Source of the DNA: Fructobacillus cardui
GTDB taxonomy: Bacteria > Bacillota > Bacilli > Lactobacillales > Lactobacillaceae
Length of the DNA stretch: 64,000 bases
Assembly (NCBI RefSeq): GCF_023218935.1
Contig: NZ_JAJIAL010000004.1
Direction: 5' to 3' (one strand)
Both the position numbers and the translations under genes were made by a program. The notes below the pieces were generated by a model. It was not told where the DNA came from and searched no databases. It saw nothing but the letters and a program-made list of their open reading frames with translations. This document shows positions 24,892 to 34,125 of the stretch, piece after piece. Every line of letters starts with the position of its first letter. Positions within the stretch are counted from its first letter, which is position 1.

Positions 24892-26184
24892 TTACTTCGC
24901 CTTGGCAGATGAAACAATCTTGTCAACGACTGCCTTCATAGCAATGTCGTGCTTCAACAAATCATCTGACAATGATTGCTTAACTTGTTCTTCTGAAATA
25001 TTGTATTGATCAGCCAATGACTTAACTTCGGCAGCAACTTCATCAGCGCTTGGATCAATCTTTTCGGCCTTAACAATCGCTTCCAAAACCAAGTTTGTCT
25101 TAACGCGGTTGTCAGCGCCTTCTTCAAATTGCTTGTGGAATGATTCCTGAGTTTGACCAGAAATCTGGAAGAACATTTCTGGTGAAATGCCTTGTTGTTG
25201 CAATTGAGCCAAGTATTGTTGCATTTGACGATCAACGTCTTCGTGGATCATCTCTTCTGGCAAGTTGCCACCAACAACTTCAGCATTGTCAACTGCGGCT
25301 TGCACAGCAGCATCTTCGAAAGCATCCTTAGCTGCTTCGTCGCGTGCTTCTTGCAAGTTCTTCTTTGTCTTTTCCTTCAATTCAGCCAAAGTTTCAACGT
25401 CTTCATCAACGTCCTTGGCGAATTCATCATCCAAATCAGGCAATGACTTACGCTTGATTTCGTGAAGCTTTACTTCAAACAACGCTTCCTTACCAGCCAA
25501 GTCCTTAGCTTGATATTCTTCAGGGAAAGTAACCTTAACGTCAACATCGTCGCCGGCTACATGACCAACCAATTGGTCCTCAAATCCTGGGATAAATGAG
25601 CCTGAGCCCAATTCCAAAGAATAATCCTTAGCTTGTCCACCATCGAAGTGGTCGCCGCCAACAGAACCGTCAAAGTCAATGACAACAGTGTCGCCATTTT
25701 CAGCCTTTGTGCCATCTTCTTGCAAAATCAATTCGGCTTGGTTTTCTTGTTGGCGCTTGATTTCGGCATCAACTTCTTCGTCTGATACAGTGGCGTCTTG
25801 CTTTTCAACAGACAAACCAGTGTAATCACCCAACTTGATTTCAGGGGCAACGGCTACTTCGGCCTTCATTTGCCAGTCAGCACCCTTGTCCATTGAAACT
25901 GGAATGATGTCGGGGCGACCAACAACTGTGATGCCTTGTTCAGCAACAGCTGCATCATAAGCGGCTGGCAAAACGATATCCATGACGTCTTGGTACAATG
26001 CTTCTTCACCAAACTTTTGCATGAACAATGACATTGGTACCTTACCCTTACGGAAACCGGGGACGGCAATTTGGTTCTTGTTCTTGTCAAATGCTGGCTT
26101 CAAGGCCTTTTGTACATCAGCTTGAGCAATTGAAAATTCTAGTGTACCGCGGCTTGCGTCCGCAGCAGCTGTCCATTTAGACAT
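24892..26184 (-). CDS. tig: Trigger factor
   Basis: Ribosome-bound chaperone and prolyl isomerase; 430 residues. The ribosome-docking loop appears as PGFRKGKVPMSLF in the N-terminal domain. The FKBP-type PPIase domain follows (GDTVVIDFDGSVGGDHFDGG, then LGSGSFIPGFEDQLVGH), then the helical C-terminal domain. TGGAGGA precedes the ATG. Codon use is strongly biased, in line with high expression. It has its own promoter at 26215-26243. Confidence 0.98.
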   Translation of the reverse strand: MSKWTAAADASRGTLEFSIAQADVQKALKPAFDKNKNQIAVPGFRKGKVPMSLFMQKFGEEALYQDVMDIVLPAAYDAAVAEQGITVVGRPDIIPVSMDKGADWQMKAEVAVAPEIKLGDYTGLSVEKQDATVSDEEVDAEIKRQQENQAELILQEDGTKAENGDTVVIDFDGSVGGDHFDGGQAKDYSLELGSGSFIPGFEDQLVGHVAGDDVDVKVTFPEEYQAKDLAGKEALFEVKLHEIKRKSLPDLDDEFAKDVDEDVETLAELKEKTKKNLQEARDEAAKDAFEDAAVQAAVDNAEVVGGNLPEEMIHEDVDRQMQQYLAQLQQQGISPEMFFQISGQTQESFHKQFEEGADNRVKTNLVLEAIVKAEKIDPSADEVAAEVKSLADQYNISEEQVKQSLSDDLLKHDIAMKAVVDKIVSSAKAK

Positions 26185-26214
26185 GTTAAATCCTCCAAAA
26201 ATAAGTTCTATATA

Positions 26215-26243
26215 ATTTTAGACCAAATGACTGATTTTATCAA
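26215..26243 (-). promoter_or_regulatory. tig promoter
   Basis: -35 TTGATA (26243-26238), 17-base spacer, -10 TAAAAT (26220-26215) on the minus strand. The spacer contains one AAATCAG word. Confidence 0.65.
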
Positions 26244-26492
26244 GGCCAGCGACCAATATGCTCATGGCGATTAGCAAGTAATAGCAATGATTGATTGCCC
26301 TTCAACCAACTTTTGCTCAAAAACTAGACCAAAAAGACTATCCATCCATATTTTTTCATACCCGTTGAACTAGCAAGCACCTACCCTCTGGCGGATTCTT
26401 CTAAATTTTTTCACATAAAAACCGCTATCGTTAGCGTAGCGTTCCTTTCCCATTCTTTACACTTTTTTGACTAGACATTGATCTTCTGGCCA
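26244..26492. other. Intergenic region upstream of the tig promoter
   Basis: No open frame with a ribosome site was seen. A hairpin with AACGCTA/TAGCGGTT arms followed by TTTTT on the minus strand (about 26420-26450) is a likely terminator for the unrecognised gene pair to the right. Confidence 0.5.
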
Positions 26493-26999
26493 TCATAATT
26501 CGACAAATTCACCTTCATCGTCCACATCCGCATCGTCAAACACGTTCAAATCAAAGACACGATTGAATTCTTCCATGTTGTCTGGATAATCGTTGCTACC
26601 CTCGATGGTCAAGACTTCCAATCCGTGATTGAAATAAATACGCACACTCCACTGAGTCGCATCCATGACGCTTTCATCCACATACTTTCTCTCCCAGCTA
26701 CCAACTCGAAGGTCTTTCAAGGCCCGGAAGAAATCAGTCTTAGCCATCAATCGCTCACTTTTAAAGCTTAAATCATCCGTTTCTTCCGTCCCCATTTTGA
26801 CAAAATAACTAGAAGCGATGAGGTCATCCCCAACTACAGTAAAGGTATCATTCTGCTGTCCCCACATGTAGTCACCAGTTATAACCTCCATCTTGTCGAT
26901 CGTCTCAATTTTATGATTAAAGCCAGCTTCACGCAGGTCAGTTTCCATTAGAGGATAGGATCCACCATGAAAAATTAGTTCCGCCTTTTTCTCAATCAA
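26493..26999 (-). CDS. Unrecognised cytoplasmic protein
   Basis: 168 residues if it starts at TTG 26999, right after the stop of the preceding small gene (TAATTG). An internal ATG (residue 18) is the alternative. The sequence is acidic with no membrane segment. The C-terminal part WSVRIYFNHGLEVLTIEGSN followed by DYPDNMEEF recalls beta-rich immunity-like or regulatory folds, but I do not recognise a family. It probably works with the 63-residue protein upstream. Confidence 0.65.
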   Translation of the reverse strand: MIEKKAELIFHGGSYPLMETDLREAGFNHKIETIDKMEVITGDYMWGQQNDTFTVVGDDLIASSYFVKMGTEETDDLSFKSERLMAKTDFFRALKDLRVGSWERKYVDESVMDATQWSVRIYFNHGLEVLTIEGSNDYPDNMEEFNRVFDLNVFDDADVDDEGEFVEL

Positions 27000-27191
27000 T
27001 TATTCATAAACCTGGTCTGATTCCATTATTTGCCCGTCAGTCCGTAATAGCTCCTTTGGTGCAAAGCCCACAAGACTCCGGCGTGATTGACGCATTTTTT
27101 GCCAGTAATCTTGAATTTCTTCAATTTCACCAACCAAGTCATCGTTTTCATGACGATGGTTATATTCATGAAAAAAGTCTTCTACTCTCAT
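27000..27191 (-). CDS. Small hypothetical protein paired with 26493
   Basis: 63 residues, charged, mostly helical (MRVEDFFHEYNHRHEN, then LVGEIEEIQDYWQKMRQSRRS). Three near-identical purine-rich units (GTTAGAGA, GTTAGGGGA, GTTAGAGAG) precede the ATG and all resemble ribosome sites. A TATAAT lies about 30 bases upstream of them. It abuts the next gene, so the two form an operon. Function unknown. Confidence 0.65.
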   Translation of the reverse strand: MRVEDFFHEYNHRHENDDLVGEIEEIQDYWQKMRQSRRSLVGFAPKELLRTDGQIMESDQVYE

Positions 27192-27220
27192 CTCTCTAAC
27201 TCCCCTAACTCTCTAACTTG
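27192..27220 (-). repeat. Three tandem ribosome-site-like repeats
   Basis: GTTAG(A/G)G(A/G)G occurs three times in a row at 8-9 base intervals directly before the ATG of the 63-residue gene. Each copy could pair with the 16S rRNA tail. Confidence 0.55.
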
Positions 27221-27311
27221 AATTAGATTCATTATATGAAAATCAAAAAACGACTCTTTTATTTTTTACATGCAAAGCGGTTACATTTTAAAGACAATTA
27301 TTATTGGCCAA

Positions 27312-27340
27312 AATAAAAAGCCAGACAAAAGTCTGACTTT
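27312..27340 (-). terminator. Terminator after pepV
   Basis: AGTCAGAC/GTCTGGCT hairpin followed by TTTTTATTT on the minus strand. Confidence 0.8.
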
Positions 27341-27399
27341 GATGAGTGACTCCCTAAAAGATGTTTTAACTTTCAGAGTGTGCATCGCTTTACTGATTT

Positions 27400-28815
27400 T
27401 TATTCGGGCAAATTAGCTAAGTCCACAATGGCTTGACCGTAGATTCCCATTGAACGAACAAGGTCATCAACCAAGGCAAATTCGCCAACCTGGTGCATCG
27501 TATCTGGTGAATCAGGGAACAAAGCCCCAAAGGCAACCCCACGGTCCATCAAGCGGCCGTAAGTCCCACCACCAATCACTTGGTCATGTGCTTCTAGACC
27601 AGTTTGGTTGTGGTAAATGTTCAACAAAGTCTTAACAACTGGATCCTCAGGTGAAACGTAGTGTGGCACTTGAGCATGGCCACCAATCTTGGCAGAGTAA
27701 TCCCAGGCTGGCATTGCCTTTGCTAACTTTTCCTCGATGAATGCTGGTTCGATTCCCTTTGGATAGCGGAAGTTAAAGTTGATGTAAACGCCCTTTTCCA
27801 AATCAAACTTTTGGATTCCAACGTTCATTGACAAGGCACCCATCACGTCATCAACATGGTTGACACCTAATTTTTGACCAGTTGGATCATCGTGTGACAA
27901 GCCACCCAAGTAGGCAAGGAAGTGAGCAGCTGTGCCACCAAAGTCATATTGCTTCAAGAACTTTGCCAAGTAAGTTCCGGCGTTTTCACCCGTTTCAGGC
28001 AAAGAACCGTGGACCTGCTTACCAAAGACTTCAAAGGACAATTGGTCCCCATCTGTTGTCACCGTTCCAGACACCTGAGAGTTATCAGTCAAGAAGGCTG
28101 CAAAATCAGTTTCCACCTGATCAGCGGCAAGACCTGATATGGCAGCACGGGCAACACCCGGCACCATGTTCGTCCGAATTCCTGATTCAAATGAAAGCAA
28201 CTGGGCATCATCCCCGTTAGTTGCTGGTGAAGTGATGTTCACCTGCAAGTTTCCCTTTTCACCGTTAATAATTGGATATTCGGCATCAGGGGAGAAACCA
28301 AAGGCTGGTGCTGGTTCAACTTCGAAGTAGCGCGTCATGCCAGTCCAATCGTTTTCTTCATCAGTACCGAAAATCAAGCGGACACGACGCTTCAATGACA
28401 AGTCCAAATCACGAATCATCTTAAAGCCGTAATAGGCAGCCAAACCGGGTCCCTTATCATCAGATGCCCCACGGGCAATCACCTTACCGTCTTCAATGAC
28501 GGGATCAAAAGGATCCGTTTCCCAACCTTCACCAGCGGGCATAACGTCCACGTGAGAAAGCAAGGCGACATATTCATCAGCATCCTTGGGGCCAATTTCG
28601 ATGTAACCAACCAAGTTATCAATGTTCTTAGTTGTAAAGCCATCTCGGTCGGCCAAGGCCAAAATATGAACCAATGCATCCTTAGGACCAGGTCCCAACG
28701 GTGCATCCGCCGTCTTCTTGCTATCGTCACGAACAGAAGGAATTTTCAAAAACTCCTTCAAATCAGCCAAGTAAGCCTGTTCTTCTTCCTTAGCTTTTGC
28801 CTGCCAATCAATCAT
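27400..28815 (-). CDS. pepV: Dipeptidase PepV (M20 family)
   Basis: Zinc dipeptidase that cleaves intracellular dipeptides; 471 residues, the PepV length. Metal-site motifs are LLSHVDVMPAGEGW (His), GASDDKGP (Asp), GTDEENDWTG (Glu pair), DAEY and a late VIGGGTYGR region. A GGAGG site six bases before the ATG at 28815 fixes the start. Divergent from nnrD and ending at its own terminator. Confidence 0.95.
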   Translation of the reverse strand: MIDWQAKAKEEEQAYLADLKEFLKIPSVRDDSKKTADAPLGPGPKDALVHILALADRDGFTTKNIDNLVGYIEIGPKDADEYVALLSHVDVMPAGEGWETDPFDPVIEDGKVIARGASDDKGPGLAAYYGFKMIRDLDLSLKRRVRLIFGTDEENDWTGMTRYFEVEPAPAFGFSPDAEYPIINGEKGNLQVNITSPATNGDDAQLLSFESGIRTNMVPGVARAAISGLAADQVETDFAAFLTDNSQVSGTVTTDGDQLSFEVFGKQVHGSLPETGENAGTYLAKFLKQYDFGGTAAHFLAYLGGLSHDDPTGQKLGVNHVDDVMGALSMNVGIQKFDLEKGVYINFNFRYPKGIEPAFIEEKLAKAMPAWDYSAKIGGHAQVPHYVSPEDPVVKTLLNIYHNQTGLEAHDQVIGGGTYGRLMDRGVAFGALFPDSPDTMHQVGEFALVDDLVRSMGIYGQAIVDLANLPE

Positions 28816-28933
28816 CAAAGACCTCCTTGTGGGAAGTGACCAAAGTCGCTCTCACCTTTTTTCATTATTTTCTCATTAAGTTATTTTCATTATACACATC
28901 TTAGGCGTAAAATGCTTAGCAGAGAGGTGAAAA

Positions 28934-29767
28934 ATGATTAAATTAACTGAGAAAATCGTGCAAGAAGTGATTCAAGTTCGACCACGCCAATCGCATAAGG
29001 GCACTTTCGGCAAAATTTTAATCGTCGCGGGTAACCAAGACCTGGGCGGAGCAGCCATCATGAATGCCCAAGCCGCCATTTACGGCGGTGCTGGTTTGGT
29101 CACGGTGGCCACCGACCCTGTTAATAAAACCGCCCTTCACGCCCGCTTACCAGAGGCCATGGTCGTTGACTATCATCAAGACCTATCGGATTTAATTGCC
29201 AGCGTGGACGTCGTCCTCATTGGTTCTGGTTTAGGAAATGAATTAACCATTTTAAAGCAAGTCCTAAATGAACTTACTGACAAACACAAAGTCATTTTGG
29301 ATGGATCAGCCTTGACCATGATGGCACAGGAAAACTTACCTCTACCACAGGGCCAAATTATCTTAACGCCTCATCAAATGGAGTGGCAACGTTTTGGTCA
29401 AGTCGCCATTGCTGACCAAGCAAAAGAAGACAATAATTGGGAGGCCCTTGTCGCCATGAATCCTGAACCAATTTTGGTTTTGAAGTCTGACCAGACTCAG
29501 GTATACTTGGAAAATGAGCTTTACCAATTGACAGTTGGTGGCCCCTACCAGGCAACCGGTGGCATGGGTGATACGTTAGCCGGTATCATTGCGACCTTTG
29601 TAGCTCAATTTCAAGACACAAATAGAGCCGTTTTGGCAGCCGTCTACAGTCATTCGGCCATTGCAGAGCGTTTGGCGGACACGGCCTACGTCACCTTACC
29701 AACCGAAATTGCCAAGGCCCTCCCGGCCTTCATGAAGGAAATGGCGGACCAAACCCCAACATTCTAA
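28934..29767 (+). CDS. nnrD: ADP-dependent NAD(P)H-hydrate dehydratase
   Basis: Ribokinase-like enzyme that repairs hydrated NAD(P)H; 277 residues. Signatures are HKGTFGKILIVAGN, GGAAIMNAQAAIYGGAGLVTV, LTPHQMEW and the catalytic loop TGGMGDTLAG. GAGAGGTG precedes the ATG. The NnrE epimerase half found fused in other bacteria is absent here. Probably co-transcribed with exoA 60 bases downstream. Confidence 0.93.
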   Translation: MIKLTEKIVQEVIQVRPRQSHKGTFGKILIVAGNQDLGGAAIMNAQAAIYGGAGLVTVATDPVNKTALHARLPEAMVVDYHQDLSDLIASVDVVLIGSGLGNELTILKQVLNELTDKHKVILDGSALTMMAQENLPLPQGQIILTPHQMEWQRFGQVAIADQAKEDNNWEALVAMNPEPILVLKSDQTQVYLENELYQLTVGGPYQATGGMGDTLAGIIATFVAQFQDTNRAVLAAVYSHSAIAERLADTAYVTLPTEIAKALPAFMKEMADQTPTF

Positions 29768-29827
29768 CCAGCATTTACCAAAGTTGGTTTACCCTCAACT
29801 AAAATCAGCAAAGGATACTGAGACATA

Positions 29828-30646
29828 ATGAAATTTATTTCGTGGAATATCGACTCCATTAACGCCGCTGTTGAACACAGTTCAGATCGTGGCAAGATGA
29901 CCTGGGGCGTTTTATCTGATTTGGCTGCGCAAAAGCCAGACGTTCTCGCCATCCAGGAAACGAAACTCAAGGGCTCCGGTTTAACTAAAAAGCACCTAGC
30001 CGCCTTGACTGAACTCTTCCCGGATTATCACTTTTACACCAACTCATCAACAGCCAGAAAGTCTTACGCTGGTACCATGATGATTGCTAAAGAAGAGCCA
30101 GTTGCCGTTGACTACCCAACGATTGGTGCCCCTGGTGAAATGGATCAAGAAGGACGGATTGTCACCCTTGAATACAAAGACTTCTTTGTTTCGACGGTCT
30201 ACACACCTAATGCCGGTTCAAAATTAGATCGACTTGAGGACCGTCAGGCGTGGGATGATGCCTACCGGGCCTATATTGATGGTTTGAATGAAAAAAAGCC
30301 CGTCATCTTTTCCGGTGACTTTAACGTTGCCCACGAAGAAATCGACCTCAAGCATCCAAGCACCAACCACCATTCCGCTGGCTTTACCGACGAGGAACGC
30401 GAAAAATTTACCTTGTTGCTGGATGCCGGTTACACCGATACCCTGCGCGCCAAAAATCCTGGACAAGCAGATATCTATACATGGTGGGCACAGCGAGTTA
30501 AAACTTCTAAGATTAATAACTCTGGTTGGCGAATTGACTATTACTTGGTTTCAAACCGGATTGCCAATCAGGTTCAAGATATCAAGGTCGTTGATACTGG
30601 TGCCAGACAAGACCATGCTCCAATTGAGCTGACCATCGACTTATAA
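29828..30646 (+). CDS. exoA: Exodeoxyribonuclease III / AP endonuclease
   Basis: Base-excision repair enzyme of the EEP fold; 272 residues. Metal and catalytic motifs are MKFISWNIDS, LAIQETKLKG, VYTPNAG, SGDFNVAHEEIDL, RIDYYLVSN and a final DHAPIEL. The ribosome site AAAGGA lies about 11 bases from the ATG, a little far. It ends at a strong terminator that marks the left border of the AT-rich island. Confidence 0.95.
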   Translation: MKFISWNIDSINAAVEHSSDRGKMTWGVLSDLAAQKPDVLAIQETKLKGSGLTKKHLAALTELFPDYHFYTNSSTARKSYAGTMMIAKEEPVAVDYPTIGAPGEMDQEGRIVTLEYKDFFVSTVYTPNAGSKLDRLEDRQAWDDAYRAYIDGLNEKKPVIFSGDFNVAHEEIDLKHPSTNHHSAGFTDEEREKFTLLLDAGYTDTLRAKNPGQADIYTWWAQRVKTSKINNSGWRIDYYLVSNRIANQVQDIKVVDTGARQDHAPIELTIDL

Positions 30647-30651
30647 CAAAT

Positions 30652-30692
30652 AAAGCCCTCATCGGTGAGATAATTCACTGGTGAGGGCTTTT
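30652..30692 (+). terminator. Terminator after exoA
   Basis: AAAGCCCTCA...GTGA and TCAC...TGAGGGCTTT arms with G-U pairs, followed by T-rich sequence. Confidence 0.85.
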
Positions 30693-30773
30693 ATCAAAAA
30701 ATAAGTTATTCTTTTAAAAATAAACAAGATGCACTTGATGAAGAACAACTGTATCGCTTAGAAAAATTTAATA

Positions 30774-30815
30774 AAAAGGGGCCGCTACTGCGTATTCGAA
30801 TAACGGCCCCTTTTG
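30774..30815 (-). terminator. Terminator after the membrane XRE gene
   Basis: AAAAGGGGCCG/CGGCCCCTTTT arms around a longer loop; T-run on the minus strand. Confidence 0.85.
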
Positions 30816-30820
30816 TAATG

Positions 30821-31569
30821 CTAATTGTTATTTATTGTTCGAATTGTATCGGTGAGATGCACTTTCTTTTTCAAATCCTTTTGAAAATTAGAATCATCGC
30901 TCGCACCTTTTTTAGATGTTTCTTGTTGGATATTTTCAAAAGCCTCAAGGTTTCCTCGAACAAGCGTGCTAACCTCGCTTGCAGGAACAATTCGGCTTAT
31001 TTTGACATAACTGCCCTTGTGATAAGCCATCACATAGGGTTCCACAACGCCAGGATTTCCACCAGTTAACAAGGTTAACTTAGTCCAAGAGGTGCCCATT
31101 TCATTATCAGAATACCAAGCCGTCCATTCACGTTGGCTATTTGTCTTTGTTAAAGCTGGCATTTTTGTATAAGAAACTTGATACGTCAAAAAGGGATTCC
31201 AACGATCAATAGTAGCAATTCCCTTTGAATAGCAAAAAATCAGTACACCAATCCAAGCGCAAAAGAACACACAAATCATTGCCAAGGTAATTGTCAATTT
31301 TTTATAGCGTGTTTTTAACTTCACGTCCCGATCAATAGTCGTCGCCATATCTTGCTTATTTTTCATTGTTTTTTCTTCTCCAAACATAATTTGTTCGAAA
31401 GACACATCAAACAAAACACAAATGCTTCTCAAAATTTCCAAACTAGGATAATTTTCCCATTTTCCCAGGTCAACACCGTTTGACGACTGACGTGTAGAAT
31501 ATCAGCTAATTCTTGCTGGGTCATTTTCTTACTTTGACGAAGCCTTTTAATATCTTGCTCAAAACTCAT
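30821..31569 (-). pseudogene. XRE regulator with membrane domain, frameshifted
   Basis: An XRE HTH starts at ATG 31569 after AAAGGTGA (MSFEQDIKRLRQSKKMTQQE, then LADILHVSRQTVLTWENGK) and reaches a stop a few codons after WENGK. One extra A in the A4 run at 31452-31455 restores WENGKNYPSLEILRSIC and joins the HTH to the long downstream frame. That frame has one membrane helix (KLTITLAMICVFFCAWIG) and an extracellular part. The intact gene would code for about 249 residues. Without the repair the HTH is a 46-residue fragment. Divergent from two tiny membrane-protein genes. Confidence 0.75.
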
Positions 31570-31743
31570 ATCTTTCACCTTTAATTTAGAGAATTTACTC
31601 TTATAAGGCCAGCAAAAAAGACTGTCATTCGTAAAGCAAGTTATACTTGCGCCATAGCTATTAGTGTCCTTCTGTTATATCCGTCAGCAAATATAGTGAT
31701 TTCTCTTTTGATATAATTAAAAAAAGAAAAATAAGAGAGAAAA

Positions 31744-31935
31744 GTGTTGACTCAACATAAATTCGCTAAAATTGTCATGATACTTATATTAATCACTGAA
31801 CTCTATTGGCTATTTTTTGATTTCCTATCAGAAGGTTTTTGGGGTGCTGTTATTCCATTTTCAGCAGTCATTTCGAACTGTTTTTTACTTCCAACGGTCT
31901 TTGGAAAAAAATCTAATGATGATTCTCAAAGATAA
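31744..31935 (+). CDS. Tiny two-helix membrane protein
   Basis: 63 residues with two hydrophobic segments and a charged KKSNDDSQR end. Start is GTG at 31744 (or the adjacent TTG) after AAGAGAGAAAA. The region is very AT-rich. It pairs with the next gene and is divergent from the membrane XRE gene, which might control it. Family not recognised. Confidence 0.5.
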   Translation: MLTQHKFAKIVMILILITELYWLFFDFLSEGFWGAVIPFSAVISNCFLLPTVFGKKSNDDSQR

Positions 31936-31968
31936 TTTTTATTCAGAAAATGTAGACTGGAGAGAATT

Positions 31969-32169
31969 TTGAAACAATATTTGAAAAAAAACTTTTTATT
32001 TTATTTGATGAGTACAACTGTGTACTATGTGCTTACTTTTTTTGTGCTTAAGATAATTAATTTTAGATTGATCAAGAGTATTTTAGCGGTAGTAGTGTAT
32101 TTTTTTGTTTCATTATTAATGGGTTATTATTTAGATAAACGCGCTCATAAAGAGTCTCATCAAAGATAA
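31969..32169 (+). CDS. Tiny two-helix membrane protein, second gene
   Basis: 66 residues, TTG start at 31969 after GGAGAG. Basic N-terminus MKQYLKKN, helices at about 8-28 and 35-55, then a charged KRAHKESHQR end. Its last codons and stop resemble those of the preceding gene (TCAAAGATAATTT), hinting at an old duplication. Function unknown. Confidence 0.5.
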   Translation: MKQYLKKNFLFYLMSTTVYYVLTFFVLKIINFRLIKSILAVVVYFFVSLLMGYYLDKRAHKESHQR

Positions 32170-32174
32170 TTTCA

Positions 32175-32218
32175 CAAAAAGCCCACAATCCTGATACTCA
32201 CCAGGTTGCGGGCTTTTA
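32175..32218. terminator. Bidirectional terminator
   Basis: AAAAGCCC-CAA-CCTG and CAGG-TTG-GGGCTTTT arms, between convergent genes. Confidence 0.85.
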
Positions 32219-32239
32219 CTTTTTATAAAACTTGTTATA

Positions 32240-32734
32240 TCAACTAGTTATATTGATTAGATAACGTTCTTTCATTTTATCTTCAACGGTGTATCTAGCA
32301 TCTAAAACACCATGTTTTTTTAAAATGATTTTTTTGGAATTTTCGTTAGAACTATTGCAAGTCAATACGGCTTGCAGAATACCTTTTCCCCTTAATTTTT
32401 CAAGGCCTAATCCCAGTAACTTATTACCATATCCTAATCCTCTAAAATCAGGACTAACTCCGTAGCCAATATGACCGCCTTCAATCATTAAATTTTTGGT
32501 CAAATCGTATCTAATTTGAACACTACCAACGATTACATCATTAGAAAATAAAAAAAGAGTTTCTGCTGGAACAAACTTACCATTCTTATTTACCTTGTCA
32601 TTTTTTAGCTTTTGAACAAAGTCGGGAAAAGTTTGATTAGTAAATGAAGATGTTGGCACCATCTTTTCCTTCCAAGAATTTTTATAATTGTTGTAGGCAA
32701 TTTCATCACGTATTGTTAATTCTCTCAGCTGCAT
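32240..32734 (-). CDS. GNAT-family N-acetyltransferase
   Basis: 164 residues. The acetyl-CoA loop appears as GYGVSPDFRGLGYGNKLL (consensus RxxGxG/A) after a typical beta-strand IGYGVSP. The final part LTCNSSNENSKKIILKKHG fits the RimJ/RimL-like subgroup. AGGAGG precedes the ATG. Substrate unknown. AT-rich like its neighbours, so probably acquired. Confidence 0.88.
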   Translation of the reverse strand: MQLRELTIRDEIAYNNYKNSWKEKMVPTSSFTNQTFPDFVQKLKNDKVNKNGKFVPAETLFLFSNDVIVGSVQIRYDLTKNLMIEGGHIGYGVSPDFRGLGYGNKLLGLGLEKLRGKGILQAVLTCNSSNENSKKIILKKHGVLDARYTVEDKMKERYLINITS

Positions 32735-32844
32735 AAGTCCCTCCTAATTCATGTTTAGCTTATTTTATCAAACAGTCGCTGTAAATAAACTAATCTATAA
32801 CTACTATAAAAAAACATATTATCTGTTTATTTAAAGAAAATAAA

Positions 32845-34011
32845 TTATCTTTCATGAGCCAACGGCGATACCGCTGCTCCTACCCCAGCACTTGCCCTTA
32901 ATACTCCTGCTATTAAAATGACCCAAGCCATCGAAATACCTTGATTTAACAGTAAACCACCAGACCAAGATCCAACTGGAATGGAAGCATAAGAAACCAT
33001 TCTAGTAACAGAAACAACCCGACCTAATTGTTCACTCGGAACGGTATGTTGTCGCAGTGTGAAATAAGTGATGACGTTGATTGTGCCAAAGAAACTAACC
33101 AATCCTAAAATGACACCAATATAAATGTAATTAGTATTAATCAACAATAAAAGTGTACTTAATCCTGCTAACACCGTGCTGATGGATAGTAGCACCCCGG
33201 CTCGAAATCGCTCAACAATTAATGAACTAACTGGTCCAGCTATTAATGCGCCAATTCCACCTAACGATAAGGCTATCGTTGCATCTATCAGTGGGTATCC
33301 TAATGCCTTCGTCATATAAAAAATATAGTTTGCTTCAAACATATTGAGAGCAAAGTTAGTTATGAAGAACATCAAAGACCCACTAAAAATCACTTTTTGG
33401 TGAAAGCTATATTTGGCTCCCTCTAAAATGTCATTTTTAAGGAGGTTAAGCGTAATTTTTTTCGTGTGCCCTTTTTCAGTCTTTGGTAAAGCATATAAAA
33501 TGCAAACCGAAAGGATAAAAGAAAAAATATCAAACCAAAGCGCATTGATACCCCCTATTAGCATAACAACACTGCCACCTGCTAATGGGCCTAAAATGGT
33601 TAATGTATTATCAATTGTTTGAATCAATGCATTCGCTTTTACATAATCGTCTCGTTTTATAATTTCTGGAATAATACTTTGAAAGCTTGGGTGAATTAAC
33701 GAATCAACAGAAGCTAGCAAAAATACGGCTAGGTATAACAACGTAAAATTAATGTTCTTTACACTCAAAATAAATAACAAAAAACCGCTAAATATTGAGG
33801 CAAAAATATTGCCCACAACTAATATCTTTCGTTTGGAAAAATTATCAGCCAATGTGCCCCCTATCAATGAGAATACGACCCAAGGTATAAAAGATATGCC
33901 AAAAGCCGTCGCAGCATGGTAAGCAGAACCAGTTTTTGACAAAACAATGATTGGTAAGGCAAGACGATACATCCAATCACCCAAAGTAGATACTAAAAAG
34001 CTTAACCACAA
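32845..34011 (-). CDS. MFS transporter, N-terminus disrupted or misread
   Basis: 388 residues from a TTG at 34011, with about 12 membrane helices and the motif A-like GGTLADNFSKRKIL. It resembles macrolide/drug exporters of the MFS (MefA-like). The TTG has no ribosome site. A well-placed ATG at 34043 (after GAGG) starts a frame that would join this one if the A6 run (34023-34028 on +) had one more A, giving MLSFQKKSFHLLWLSF. So either a recent frameshift or a sequencing error is likely. It faces an Rgg-type regulator. Confidence 0.8.
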   Translation of the reverse strand: MWLSFLVSTLGDWMYRLALPIIVLSKTGSAYHAATAFGISFIPWVVFSLIGGTLADNFSKRKILVVGNIFASIFSGFLLFILSVKNINFTLLYLAVFLLASVDSLIHPSFQSIIPEIIKRDDYVKANALIQTIDNTLTILGPLAGGSVVMLIGGINALWFDIFSFILSVCILYALPKTEKGHTKKITLNLLKNDILEGAKYSFHQKVIFSGSLMFFITNFALNMFEANYIFYMTKALGYPLIDATIALSLGGIGALIAGPVSSLIVERFRAGVLLSISTVLAGLSTLLLLINTNYIYIGVILGLVSFFGTINVITYFTLRQHTVPSEQLGRVVSVTRMVSYASIPVGSWSGGLLLNQGISMAWVILIAGVLRASAGVGAAVSPLAHER

Positions 34012-34125
34012 CAGGTGAAAACTTTTTTCTGAAAACTAAGCATTCATCAACCTCTTTCTAAATGTATGCCCTAATGATAGAATACGCATATCAGAAAGAG
34101 ACAAAATGTGCATATAGGTAAAATT

